In this document: positions 14,244 through 26,100 of the stretch, one piece after another
Layout of the letters: each line of letters opens with the position of its first letter
Numbering within the stretch: the stretch's first letter is position 1
Assembly: GCF_001522545.3 (NCBI RefSeq)
Contig: NC_031774.1
Span: forward strand, 22,058,566-22,122,565
Reading direction: 5' to 3'
DNA length: 64,000 nt
DNA from: Parus major
Lineage: Eukaryota > Chordata > Aves > Passeriformes > Paridae
The notes under the pieces: generated by a model
Told to the model about the DNA's origin: nothing
What the model saw: only the letters and a program-made list of their open reading frames with translations
The model's database searches: none
Made by a program: the position numbers and the translations under genes

Positions 14244-14328
14244 ATTTAGTGATGGACTCGGCAGAGCTAGATTTATGTTGGACACGATGATCTTAAAAGT
14301 TATTTGCAGCGTGAATGATTCTCTTGAT
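14244..14328 (+). mobile_element. CR1 3' tail remnant (partial duplicate)
   Basis: About 85 bp directly following the previous CR1 copy repeat its last 80 bp in diverged form: TAGTGATGGACTCGGCAGAG compared with CAGTGGTAGACTTGGCAATG, then 'gatgatcttaaaagttattt' and 'gaatgattctcttgattg'. It is either a third, strongly truncated insertion or a tandem duplication of the tail of the preceding copy. Confidence 0.75.
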
Positions 14329-17007
14329 TGTTGGTGTCCTGGGAGACAAAGCAAGAAGTTAATTTGGATTTGTAGGCAACATAAAAACTGGGTAACTTGT
14401 AAGTAGTGAAAAGAGGCAAGTTAGTGGTGAACTTGGGGTTGTGTGTGTACTGGGTGAGGCAACAAGGACTTGTGTGACACTCTTAAAGCAGTGGCCTACT
14501 CCCAGAGCAGGTGGGAGGGTTGGCAGGACGTGTGGTGGTCTGGGAGCTGCTGCAGGAGCAAGGGCTCTTACAGCAGCACGGTGGTTCGCTGAAAACAGGA
14601 GCCCAGCTGGGCACAGTGACCAGAGAGTAAATGCAGCACTTGGACACACACACGGGATCCTGAGCTGGGGCAGGGAGGGCGTTATCTCGGTGCAAGGTGC
14701 TGCTCCTGCCAGCGTGCTGCACAGGAATGCTGCTGATAAGTTGGAGGGAGTTCAGGGAGGACCAGGAGAGGGGAGGGCTGCATAATGTACTATGCAGGAA
14801 AACACAGAGCTTCGTGTGTAAAGTAAATGCAGTGTTTCTTTGTTCTTTTTTTTTGTTTTCTTTTTTTTTTTTTTTTTCCCTTTATTTAGAGTTATGTAGT
14901 AGTTTAACCAGAACTGAAGGAAGCACGGTGACCTTCCTTGGCAGGAGGTCAGGCTGTGTCATCACAGGGTTCCTCTCACTCTAATATTCCATGGGGCAAG
15001 AGTGGGAAAGGGAAAGTCATTTTATGTTCAGAAACAAATGTGTGCATCTCTTGGGGGATATGGGTGTTTTAACTCCGGGTGTCCTGTCTGCCAGGCTTCC
15101 AAAACAGGTGGTTGTTCTGAGTGAGAGTGTCTGCCCCACAGCCAGCATCACACACCTTTCTGGGACAGTGCAGGCCCCACAGCTAACCAGCTCTGGGGCA
15201 GCACCTATCTCTTCTTGTCTTTTAACATTTTCCCGCACCCCAGGCTTTCTCCCTCTTCAGCTGCTTTACAGCAGACTTTGCAGAAAATACTTTTTCTTCT
15301 CTGAGAAGGGCAGGTAGGCCCTGATTGCAGCACTGGCTGGTGCATGGGTACAGGGCTGCAGAGCTTTCCTCTTGCTTCAGAGAGCGCAGACAAGGGGCTC
15401 AGCCTGCCAAAATAATGAGCCCTTCTTTGGCATTGCTATCGCTTTCCTTCTGAATGGCTGGGGTAATTCTGAAAGAAAATGTGTCTTGTTTTGGACATCC
15501 TGTCAAGGCTTAAAAATGCATGTGTTTGCATGTGTCTGGTTGTACCTACGCAGAGGCTTTGCTTTCAGACCACTGTATGAGTATTAAGTAACACTCCTTG
15601 ATAAAGGCTTGATAAAGGTCTTTCAGGCTGCACACTGGCATGTGAGAAGTTCGATTGGAAAAACAAATCATTTGTCCCCTGGCACAAAGAGGAGCCAGAG
15701 AGGTTGGGAATGGCATTCCTTCTGGTGGTAAATAGGGCAGAAATGCAGACCAGACTTCCATGGTGTTCAGGCCCATACAAGCATGTGTGGAATAAGAAAA
15801 TTCCTTTCTTCAGGGGTTTGTGACATTAGAACATGAATTTTGAAATGCCCTGAGTCGAGTCATGATGGGGATGGGCTCTTCCACCAGTTTCCCTGACAGA
15901 AATGGTCTGATGAGCTGTGGAGGCCCCTCTGTCAGCACTGCAAGTATGCAGCATAAAGAGCATGTCATTGGGCAGTGGACATGGAAGGGGCCATCACAGG
16001 GGATCTGGGGGAAGCAGATGTGAAATCTGTCTGATCTGGTGTGGTAGCTGAGAGCAGTTTATGTGCCTTAGAGGAAGTCTTAAGATGAATGTAAATGAAG
16101 AGATGAGCAGCACTCCAATTAATTCTTTTTCTCAAGCTGAGGTGCTCTTTTGCTTAGTGACCCTTCCAAAAATGTAAATTAAATCCATTCCAAATTATTA
16201 TCACTTGACATATTTATATTTTCTCTTCAGCATCAGCCATGATGGGAGGGGAAGTGTTATTGTTTTGGAGCTTGCTGTCCTTAACTATCATTAAATGATT
16301 GATAATTCTGTGATTCTGTGAAGTGCCTCCTGGCTCTTGTGTTGAGCAGAGGGAGCGGCATTTTCACTACGGCAGCCTTGTGTGCCAGAAGGGTGGTGGT
16401 GGCTCAGCTCTGCCTGCTGCAAAGGAAGATCACGAGCATGATTTGTGCAATCTTGGTGAAGTCTCAGAGGGCACTGTAGACACTTATCTGTTTGTCAGGG
16501 GTGTCCAGAGCACACAGAAAGCTCTGTCTACAGGGTGTAGGACACTGTACTCTGTTTCCAGATGGAGACTGGCATATGTAGGTTTGTAAGCAGGTCCCAA
16601 TTTTCATTCCTCTTTCTTGTCCTTCTGCCCCCAAAGACCTGCTCTGAGTAGTGGTGCTCCATGTTCCCAGAACACATCACACCCATCACTCTTCAATTCC
16701 ATGTGCAGCTGGAAATCCCTTATGTGTTTTTCATGGGCTGCGTGAGGCATACTTCAGATTCTCCATGCCTCAGGTTGCTCTGTGGTGTCTCATGCTCTTC
16801 ACCTGACCTGCAGCCGAGCTGTTTAGGAAGAGGTTTCCATGTGGGCGTGTGGGTGCTCTGGTGTGGGATGGTGGCTCTTGGTGCCGGAAGGGAGCCTGTT
16901 CTGCTGACTTCATCCCAGCCTGGGGGGAAGGCTGTGGTTCCTGGGGGAGCAAGGTTGTCAGTTCTCAGCTACTCATATTTCTCCTCCCTTCCTTTATTCT
17001 TTTTCAG
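14329..17007. other. Non-coding stretch before first PRDM11 coding exon
   Basis: No gene seen. It contains a poly-pyrimidine tract rich in T at 14846-14880 and a short ATTCTGTGATTCTGTG motif at 16304-16320 that resembles a CR1 tail but has no recognisable element body upstream. The last 20 bases, ending TTTTTCAG at 17007, form the acceptor of the next exon. Confidence 0.6.
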
Positions 17008-17126
17008 AACATGAGTGAGAACTTGAAGGACTGTTTGATCCAGACCCAGGCTTCCTTAGGGGAGATGGTGACGATAAAAACAGAGGCCTGCTCTCCACAC
17101 CAGGACCAGGAGTATGGACAGCCTTG
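17008..17126 (+). CDS. PRDM11: PRDM11 coding exon 1 (first in window)
   Basis: The acceptor TTTTTCAG ends at 17007 and the donor TTG|GTATGT is at 17127. The exon encodes [20 protein letters not shown], then [18 protein letters not shown], matching the human PRDM11 N-terminus (DQEYGQP shared). The ATG at 17011 is three bases after the splice site, so the 5' UTR, or additional N-terminal codons, must lie in an upstream exon. It ends in phase 2 (TG), which joins with C at 17509 to make Cys. Confidence 0.88.
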
Positions 17127-20100
17127 GTATGTGGCCAAGCATTGGTCTGATGTACTCTAACCCCTTCTCTCCACCTACCTCTCAGCTTAAAAGTGGTTTT
17201 GAGGAATATACTTGAGCTGCATGAAGTTACTAAAACTCTTCCTTGTGAGATCTGCCTTGGGTTGTTTGAAAGGGGTGGTCGCCTACTCATGTGCACCTAC
17301 TCTAGCTGAAGCCATTATCTGCTGTGGGCTTTAGCCTTAAGGATGTGTGATACCAGCATTTGGAAGGTTGGGTGGCAAGTTTAGTCATTTCTCTGCTGCA
17401 TCTGTGAGGCTGAAGGAGTTGGTCAGGCCTCATTGCTTCAGCTTCTCTCCATGTGCAGTCCCAGAATCTTGCTAGGTTAACATCATTCTTCTGTTGCTCC
17501 CTCCTCAGCACTGGAAGGCCTGACTCACAGTCCGTAGAGATGGAACCCAAGAAACTGAAAGGGAAACGGGATGTAATCATGACCAAGAGCTTTCAGCAAG
17601 TGGATTTCTGGTGTAAGTGTCTTGTGAATAAGGGAAAAGCACCACTGCTGCTTGTGTAGACTTTGGTCTTCCCTGTCAGTTTGGGGCAGGAAGCAGGGGG
17701 AAAAAAAAGCCAGGGATAAATTTGCATTCTCACCTGAAAAGATTGGCATGATTTGTAGGGAAATTGATGCACAAAAGGAGTTTGTCCATGGAGGGGCTAG
17801 GCAGAAGTAGGGAGGTAGGAGGAAGGCAAGCTGGAAACATGAAAATGCACACTGGAAAACACTGAGATGCTGGAAAACGCAACATCTTGAATTCAGAAAC
17901 TGCAAAGGGAGCCTTGGGCAGATGACAGCTCTTTCCCAGAAAGAAAACTGGTGCCATTTATGTTGACATACCTATGAATTACCAGTTGGAAGACCTGCAT
18001 CTCTGTCTGGACACAGGACAGTTGCCTGGGATGCTGTCTCTCTCCAAAGCACAGAATGAAGGCTATATGATGAGGGTATTTGTTTTCAGATATGCTTGTT
18101 TTAGCTCCCATCTGGTGTGTGGGGAACCAAACCTTTTGGCTGGAGGACTTGCTGCTAACCAGGGATGTGCAGGGAGCCCTCAGCCTCTGTCTCTGCAGGC
18201 GGTGGCAGGGCCTTTCCACGTGTTCAGCCATCAGTGGCAGATACGTGCAGGGCACCAGGGCTTACACAGGTGCAGGGAAAAGGCAGGTAGGGCAGGTGTG
18301 GGTTGGGGCAGAACAAGGGAGCAGCCAGTGAAGATTCTGTGCGTTTGTGTAGGCTGTAGTCTGGGGAAGGGGCTCAGCTGGGCCAGGGAGAGGACAGGGA
18401 GCTGTCCCGAGTGCTGTGCATCACGTGCCTCATGTCTGCCCTACCTAACCCCTGTTTCCTTCACATCTGCAGTCTGTGAGTCCTGCCAGGAGTACTTTGT
18501 GGATGAGTGTCCAAACCATGGCCCCCCAGTGTTTGTGTCTGACACCCCGGTGCCCATTGGCATTCCTGACCGGGCAGCGCTGACCATCCCGCCTGGAATG
18601 GAGGTGATTAAAGAGCCCAGCGGGGAGAACGACGTGCGCTGTATGAACGAGGTGATCCCCAAAGGTCACATCTTTGGGCCGTACGAGGGGCAGATCTCTA
18701 GCCAGGACAGGTCTGCAGGATTCTTCTCGTGGCTGGTGAGTGACACCTTTCCTCAATTCAGTGACGTGCAGCTCAGAGCTGGGGATGTCATGGGCTTGTG
18801 CAGCCAAGCCTTAGACATCTTCCCCCTTCTCTGGAGGTCTTCTGCTGGCCACGTGGGCACTATGTCAGCATTGACCTGCCTTAAATATTAGCAGCTTAAG
18901 GGTATAGGTAGATGATCTAGAGATTGCAGAGCTCTCTCATGGGCTTCTAGCACACCCTCCCAGCTTGCCTGAGCAGAGAAGGTGGCCAAGAGGCCAGAAA
19001 AGAGATCCAGTCCATCAGGAACTGATCTACATGCAGATTCCAGCACCAAAACTTTCTTCTCCTCACACTGCAGGACTTACTTGAGATTAAGAGATAGAGA
19101 CATCACTGATGTCATCATATGAGATAGAAACATCACTGGATCAACATATGTTAATTATTATGAGAATTGCAATGTGGTACTTGAGTTATTACTAGGGAAA
19201 AAATGGAGAGCTGCTGATATGAAATGCCCCTCACACTCTTCTGTCTGTAAAATAAATATGTGGCTCAGCCCTGTCCCAAAAGGGAAGTTAATCTTTTATA
19301 TCCCAGGATTGTTAGTGATTTTGTCAGCTGCATCCCTAGTTCTGTTACAGCTATTTGTATGTAGGAAAATGCCTCTCAGTTCAGAGTAGCCTCTAAGCAC
19401 TCATCCAGGTCAGCAGCCTGTAGTACTGGGAGAGCTGAGATTCACAACATAGAGTTTCACACCACAACGTAAGGCTAGAACTGAGGCAGTGATTTGAGAT
19501 TTGAGATTGACATGCTGCATCCATTCTCTTGTTCCACAGATCGTTGATAAGAACAACCGCTACAAATCCATTGATGGGACAGATGAAACCAAAGCAAACT
19601 GGATGAGGTGAGTCCAGTTCTCTTCTGCCTTCCCTTTCGGGACTCTGTCTTCCAGAGAGAGGCCATCAAATACTCCTTATTGTTTTGTGTGTTGGAAAAC
19701 CAAACCAAAATGTCACCACCCATTTTGCAAATGGTGTGCTTGTACTCTTTCAATATTTATTGTAATGAGTTTCTCTGGCATCAGATTCAATGAAAGGGTC
19801 TAAAAAAAGACAAGGATGCGTATATGGAGGATCACTATTTTCTGGAATGAGGATAAATGTTAAAGATGATCCTATTTATCCACTCTTACAAGCACTGACA
19901 GATCTCACTCCATTTTTTTACTCATTTTCTTTTATGTTACGTTCAAATATTTGCAAAATGCTTTGCACTACCCCCTAAGGTAGCATTTGATTCTGTTTGG
20001 GGTCTTTTTGTCCCTACTCATTTGACAGATACTAGAAGAGGTGCTTTTTTTTGCTTGCTTTCTGGGCTTCATTTGAGCCAGCTGTCGGTGCTGGCTGTCG

Positions 20101-23100
20101 TTGGCAGTGTCAGCTGTCCTGTGCGAGGAGAAGGGCGAGCTGGGCGACTGAGGGCAGAGCTGTGTCCTTGCGCTCCCTCTGCTGGCCCCGCGCCCCGGCT
20201 GGCTCCGCTCCGGGAACTGCAGCAGGAAGGGACCCTGTGGGGCCATGGGCCAGTGCTTCAGCTATTGGCATATAGCTGCAAAACGTACCAGAACGGGGCA
20301 TTGCTGCATGGTGAGGCCCGTCAGGCCAGTCCTGCTTCTGCGGGAAACTTTGGAAGCAGTTGTTATCAAGAGGCATTTCCTACAAGAGTAAAGTGGTGTG
20401 GGATTACCTGGTTTGTGGGCCTGGATGTCTAGGATTTTCAGTTGTCCCTCACTGAGGGAATAAAAAGCATGCAGTACAGGTAAATGCAAGATTGACCTAA
20501 CTGGTCGTATCTAGTTGCACCACTTTTGGCCATTTCATTTCACACGGATAGCAGCTGTTCTGACATTTATGTTCATAAAGTTCAGCGAAGGATTTCATTT
20601 TTCTGTAAGGATTCCAGCTGTTGCAGTTGTTCACTGCTGAATGAGATAAAATACTAGACCAGGGCTGAGTCTGGAGTCATCACTTCAAAAAGAAGCAGTG
20701 ATACAGTGAAGAGATGGGTAGGCGAACATATTTATATCTAGAAGTAAAGAATGCAAAGTTCAGAAATCTACTTAGATCTGGACCTTTGTGATCTGCATGA
20801 CAACAAAGCTGGGGCAAAACACAGTCTTGGAAAGCAAAAGTTCTATGATGAGCTTTTCTTCTGACTGCTGTGAACATAAGCTTGACATCTGGATTTAAAT
20901 GGGCACTAGTTGTGGTCCTAACACCAAAGAGCAGAATATTCTTGCCTAAACTTGTATTTGCCGTGGTTCAGTCTCAGTATGATGGTGGTCTGGGCCACTG
21001 TGTACAGCCTTGAAAGGCATGGGGGTTATGGCTTTGTGGAAAGGGGATGTTTGCGACCCTTCATGGGAAGGGTGCATCAAAGGGTCTCTGCAGGCTGTAC
21101 CAGTCCTACTGACCTTTCAGATTTTTACTCTTGAGAAGTGCTTATAACCAGTAGTATTATGTAGAATCTGACTGAAAGTTCAAGTGGCAATAGAAGTCCT
21201 CAAAAAGCCTTGGTTTTGTTTGTTAGCACCTTTTAGACTAAGGTGTGCTCAATGTTCTGTTCTAGAACATCACCTGACACTGAGATCACACACAAACATC
21301 ACACTTGACTTCCAGGACGCTGTAGACAGCGCTCTTTTTGTTTTTCAGATGGTGCTCTTTGCTATCACTCAAAGATGGAGTGCTTTGCAAAGCAGATCTA
21401 CTCACCTTCTGGGTAGGTGGGTATGGCAGGGGGAGGGCAGCTTGGGCTGACTCCTCTCTCTTCTTGTAGATCTGGCTATTGTTTTTGTTGTCTGAATACC
21501 ACACCTGAGTCCATTTTCATGTTGCCTGAGGACAGTACGTACACTGCAGCACTTGCTGGTTTAATTTCAAATGCCTGTTTACCCAAGGCAGTGGGTGACA
21601 GGGAGGAAGGAGTAACAAGTGCAGCAGATGTCATGGCAATGGTAACATCCTCTTGCCCTTTCCCTCATCAGTTAGTCAGTCAAGACAAACTCCTGATGCT
21701 GGGGGCGTGTTCTCCTAAACTGGCTGCTGCCACATGCACCCTTCATCCCTGCCCAGAGTAAAGCCCTGCTGTTTGCAATACTTCATGAAACTCCATGACT
21801 TCAACATATGCAAACATCTTCCTCTGTTTTTATTTTTCTGGGAGCTGATAACCATGGATTGCAGCAAACAAAATTAATGCTTTTTTGGACACAAACTGTA
21901 AATGGCTGCTGATGGCAGGTCTTGGGCTTCTGAAGGGTTGTAGAGGACCATCCATTTTCCTGGCAGCTTCTGAGTAAATTCTCTTAGTTGTTGGTGTCCT
22001 CTAAAAATAATGGATCTGACAAAAAACTGAAAGTAATTCAGAAAGCCTTCTGTGTGTGTATAACTTGGCCTGGAATGAGATGGAGGATAGAAACTGGTGG
22101 TTCCTAACTGAACTGTTGAAGAGTAGTGCCTCATGTTTGGGGTTTCCAGCATACTTTGAGCATTTATAGTCTGTAGCCCTTCTTACATGTGAGTACCTGA
22201 ATTCTTAGGCTTTTGGCACAGTACAAATCCATCCTTTTGCCTTAGCCAATGTGAAAAGGCTGAAGCAAGACTTTCTCACTGCTTTCTCCTTTGCCTTCCT
22301 TTCTGCCCCCTTTCCTCTCCAAACATAGTGACAGAGATCATGGGGAGCCAGGCTGTCCTGTAACTCTTCCTGTATCTCCTTATAATGGAGGCATTTCTGA
22401 TTCGATTTTCACACAATAATAGAGCTTTGAAGGGAGCTCTGGTCAAGTGTTCCAATAGCCTGCTTAAAGCAGGCCCGACTTGGACTAGTAGATCTTTTAA
22501 GTACTGCTGTTTCGAGTTTACAGGACCTTTTAAAAAGCATTTAAAAAATGGTCAGGGTTACTGTGACTGCCCTTGTGTTCAGGGTGAGTAGATGCCACCA
22601 GCCTATGAGTGTCATTTTGATGAATAGTATAAACTGATTTCTCCTACCTTGCAGCAAGTGGAGCAAATGTTCTCGTCTATTACAGAGTCAAATTTATGTG
22701 GAGCAAAGGGATCCTAAATTAATGTGGGACTGTGATCCTAGAAAAAAAAGAAGCCAAACCAAAAACTACTGCAAGGCCCTGGGAAAAATTACATGCTTGT
22801 TTTTCAGAGGCCAAGAAAAGTGGAGTTGATTGATATTTTTGTGGGGTAATCACTAAGTGCCCACTGTTCAATGTGTCTTGCACTTTCAGATTGACCTGGG
22901 CTGAGGTGTGAATTCACAACCTCACAGCTGGGGCTGTTCTGGAGCTTGCTAAAACCCTCATGGCATCACCAGAGGTACTTGTAAATATCAGTGACTGCCT
23001 CTCGGGACATACAACATGCTAGAGGAGAAGAAAATCCCTCGGATAGTAACAGTGTCTGCATTTTTATAAGGAGGAGGTCGATGTGCCTGCCAGAAATCTA

Positions 23101-26100
23101 ACGTTAATTGAATTTGTGATTAAAACTGGCCCAGAGCTCATTATTCAATGTGTGGCAAGGTTGCCATTGGAATATGTAAGTTAGATTATTTTGACCCAAG
23201 TAGTGCTGGAGCATATGAGTGGAAACATTGAAATCTGAATATCCAGGCCTACCATAAGCTCTCCTAAGTGCACTTGATGAGATATCCTGTCTGGGAAGAG
23301 CAAACAGGGCTCCAGTTCCCCATCAGAACCGCTTTGCTGGTGACAGCAGCTGTGAGTTTGGCAGAGAAGAGGGAGAACCAGGTTTTGTGACCCCATGGCT
23401 GCAGAGAGTGCTGTTCTGTTCTGTACGTTCACTCCTAGCCAGAGCACTTCGCAGAATACTGTTACTCTTTTTTGCCAGAGCAGCTTGTCAGTGGAGGTTT
23501 GTTGCCACCTCATGGAGGCACTGATGATGCTGTGCAGTCATGCGTGCCTGACGAGGAGATACACCAAGACCAATTTTGCTGAATGCAATAAAAGTCAAAC
23601 TGTCAGTGTTTCCTTGCTCAATGTTTTGTGCAGCCTTTTCCCTTCTTGTGTTTAGCAGGGAGAACTCCTTTTTCTTTTAAGTTTGGTGAGCTTTTTTTTG
23701 TTGGGTTTTTTTGATATTCAGGGTAACAGATGCTTTGCTGGCTCTCCATCATTTCATTACCATCTTCTCTAAACGCTCTTTCTTTTTCTCTATAAAAGAA
23801 GCTTCACCAAGACAGTATCTCAAGCACTCATTTGTGTTTGTTCCCATGAAATACATCTGTGCACTTAGGTCCCAGCTCTTCCTGATGTGGCCTGGATTTG
23901 AGCAGCATCTCCTACTGGTTTTCCAGCTTTAACCAAGCTGACACTTGCCCTGGTGGCAGGCAGCATTGTCAGTGAAACTGATTAAACAGCAGTGTTAATG
24001 GCACCAGGAAGGAACTAGAATGACATGGGTCAGTGCCTTTCTGTAGGTTCAGAGAGTCTATTTTCTCCTTCCTTATTGAATAGATCTACTGCCTTTTTTT
24101 TTCCCAATAACAGAACATAGTTAGGACTAATGTTTTGTTTATTTTTATAGTTTTCTTTGCCTGTGGCTGAAGAAATTAACACACACCCCCTTTGGACAAA
24201 ACTGCTTGTTCTCAGGATGTCTGCCTGTTTTTCTCAATGGGATGAGGGTACAACTTGTTCATTTGAAGCAGCAGAAACTGGGTGCAGGCTCATGTCGGTG
24301 GCAGTGACGGAAAGCTTAGCCAGGAAAAACAAGTGTGTGGCCTCATTCCTTTTGAGAACAATGGGAAATGGCAGCCATTTCTGGGTAAAACAAGAGCTTG
24401 CTGTGAAGCAGACAAATGCTGGATGTAGAGTACCACAATGCTGAAAAAAGAGATCTTTCCTTAGGGAAAGTGAGTTACAGATATTGCCCACCAGTTTAGT
24501 CAAAACCTACCTACCCTAAAAAAATACAATTTGATGAAGCCTTTCCATGACATCCTGCAAGTTGTAACAGAAAGGGTGATGTAAAAGTTTCTACTGCATG
24601 TTGTGCCAGGTAGAACAATAAGATATGCCTCTAAATCTCCTCTAAGTTTTGAGTAGTGTCACATTAGAGGCTAATTTATCACTGTGGTTGTGAGTTCTCA
24701 TGTTTTTTTTCTGTGCACAAACTGTGGCAAGTGATGTGAGGGTGAACTGAAAATCTCATATGTAAGTCAGGGTATCAGATGATGTGTAAAATATAATTTT
24801 AACTTTAAAGCTGAGAAGGCTGCTTCACACTGGTGTTGCTTGGTGTTTTGTTTTTTTTTTTTTCTGAAGCTTGAAAATTGCCTTCTAAAAACAAAACAGC
24901 TGCCTTTCCTGGTGAGAGGTTGTTGTGGGCTGGGGGAGCTGGATCCCACTAAACTCCTCTGCCCCAGTACTGCACTGGCCAAGTGGTTGGATGCAGGGGG
25001 TTGCTTTGCGCTGATTTCCTTTTACCCAATTATGCTTTGTGGGATGTTCAACCCAAGGAACATGGCTGAACGAAAGAGGAAGCCCAAGTTTTCCAAGGAG
25101 GAACTGGACATTCTGGTCACTGAGGTGACCCGAAATGAAGCCATGCTGTTTGGGAGGGAGACGGTGCGTCTGTCCCATGCTGACAGGGACAAGATCTGGG
25201 AAGGCATAGCCAGGCAGATCACATCAGTCAGCCAGGTCCCCAGGTCTGTAAAAGACATTAAGCACAGATGGGACGACATGAAGAGAAGGACCAAGGACAA
25301 GCTGGCATTCATGCAGAGGTCCCTCTCCGGCCCCGGCAGTGCGGGGCGACCTCCAGCCATCGTCCTGACCCCCCATGAGAGAGCCATCGAATCGGCGCTG
25401 CATTCCTCACACCAGAGACACGGCTGCCAGAGAGCGGATCTGGACGTGGTTGACAGCCCATCCACGAGCTGTAAGTACCACTGCCTTAACACCTCTTTGT
25501 CTTATGCTTACATATCTCCCTTTGACACCAGAAGAGCATTGTGTGTTGTGTGAGATGGCTGGGTTGCCTGTCAAGACAGGTCCTTCTGCTGTAGTTGGTT
25601 TCTGCTCTGGTGGTTGTGGAATGTTGAGATGGATTGTTTCCAAGTTAAGATCATCTTTATCTGTTTATCTGGTTATTTTCTGTACTGTCGTCTGAGGGTA
25701 GATAATGGGTTGTAAGTATGAATTAGTCCTACAGGCAAGGAAGCATCTGTAGTTGAAGTATGACTGCCTCCAGTCTGTGGAAAAAATGCTCGTAAAGGAT
25801 TAGGAGAACTTCATCTTGATAAAACAGCAATGCTGCCAAACTGAGAGGCACCTGTCTGTCACCAGTGGATCACTTCCAGGAGAGCTTTGGGGGTCTCAGT
25901 GATCACTGGTGTTCATTGCTGAGGTTGGGCCACTAACAGTTTCTCAGTAGTGGTCTGAAGGATCAGCATGAACACTGTAAAAAAGGTAGATAGTAATAAC
26001 TCCTTCTTCACTGGTTTTAAAGAAACTTCTGGCTCTTCTTTTGAAGTTGATCTTACACCACAATTCTCAGACACCCTCCAGTGCAAAACCACAAGCTGCT

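Noticed and set aside
16200..16320. Possible CR1 copy ending ATTCTGTGATTCTGTG
   Set aside because: Only the tail-like motif is visible; the upstream 100 bp do not match the CR1 3' end, so it was not called as an element.
17974..18891. 305-aa open frame
   Set aside because: Only its middle (18473-18735) is PRDM11 exon 3; the rest is intron that happens to be open, bounded by clear acceptor and donor sites.
24840..25061. N-terminal extension of the Myb/SANT frame (74 residues upstream of ATG 25062)
   Set aside because: The extension is low-complexity hydrophobic sequence from a T-rich tract with no domain, while the ATG at 25062 has a strong context and directly precedes the domain.
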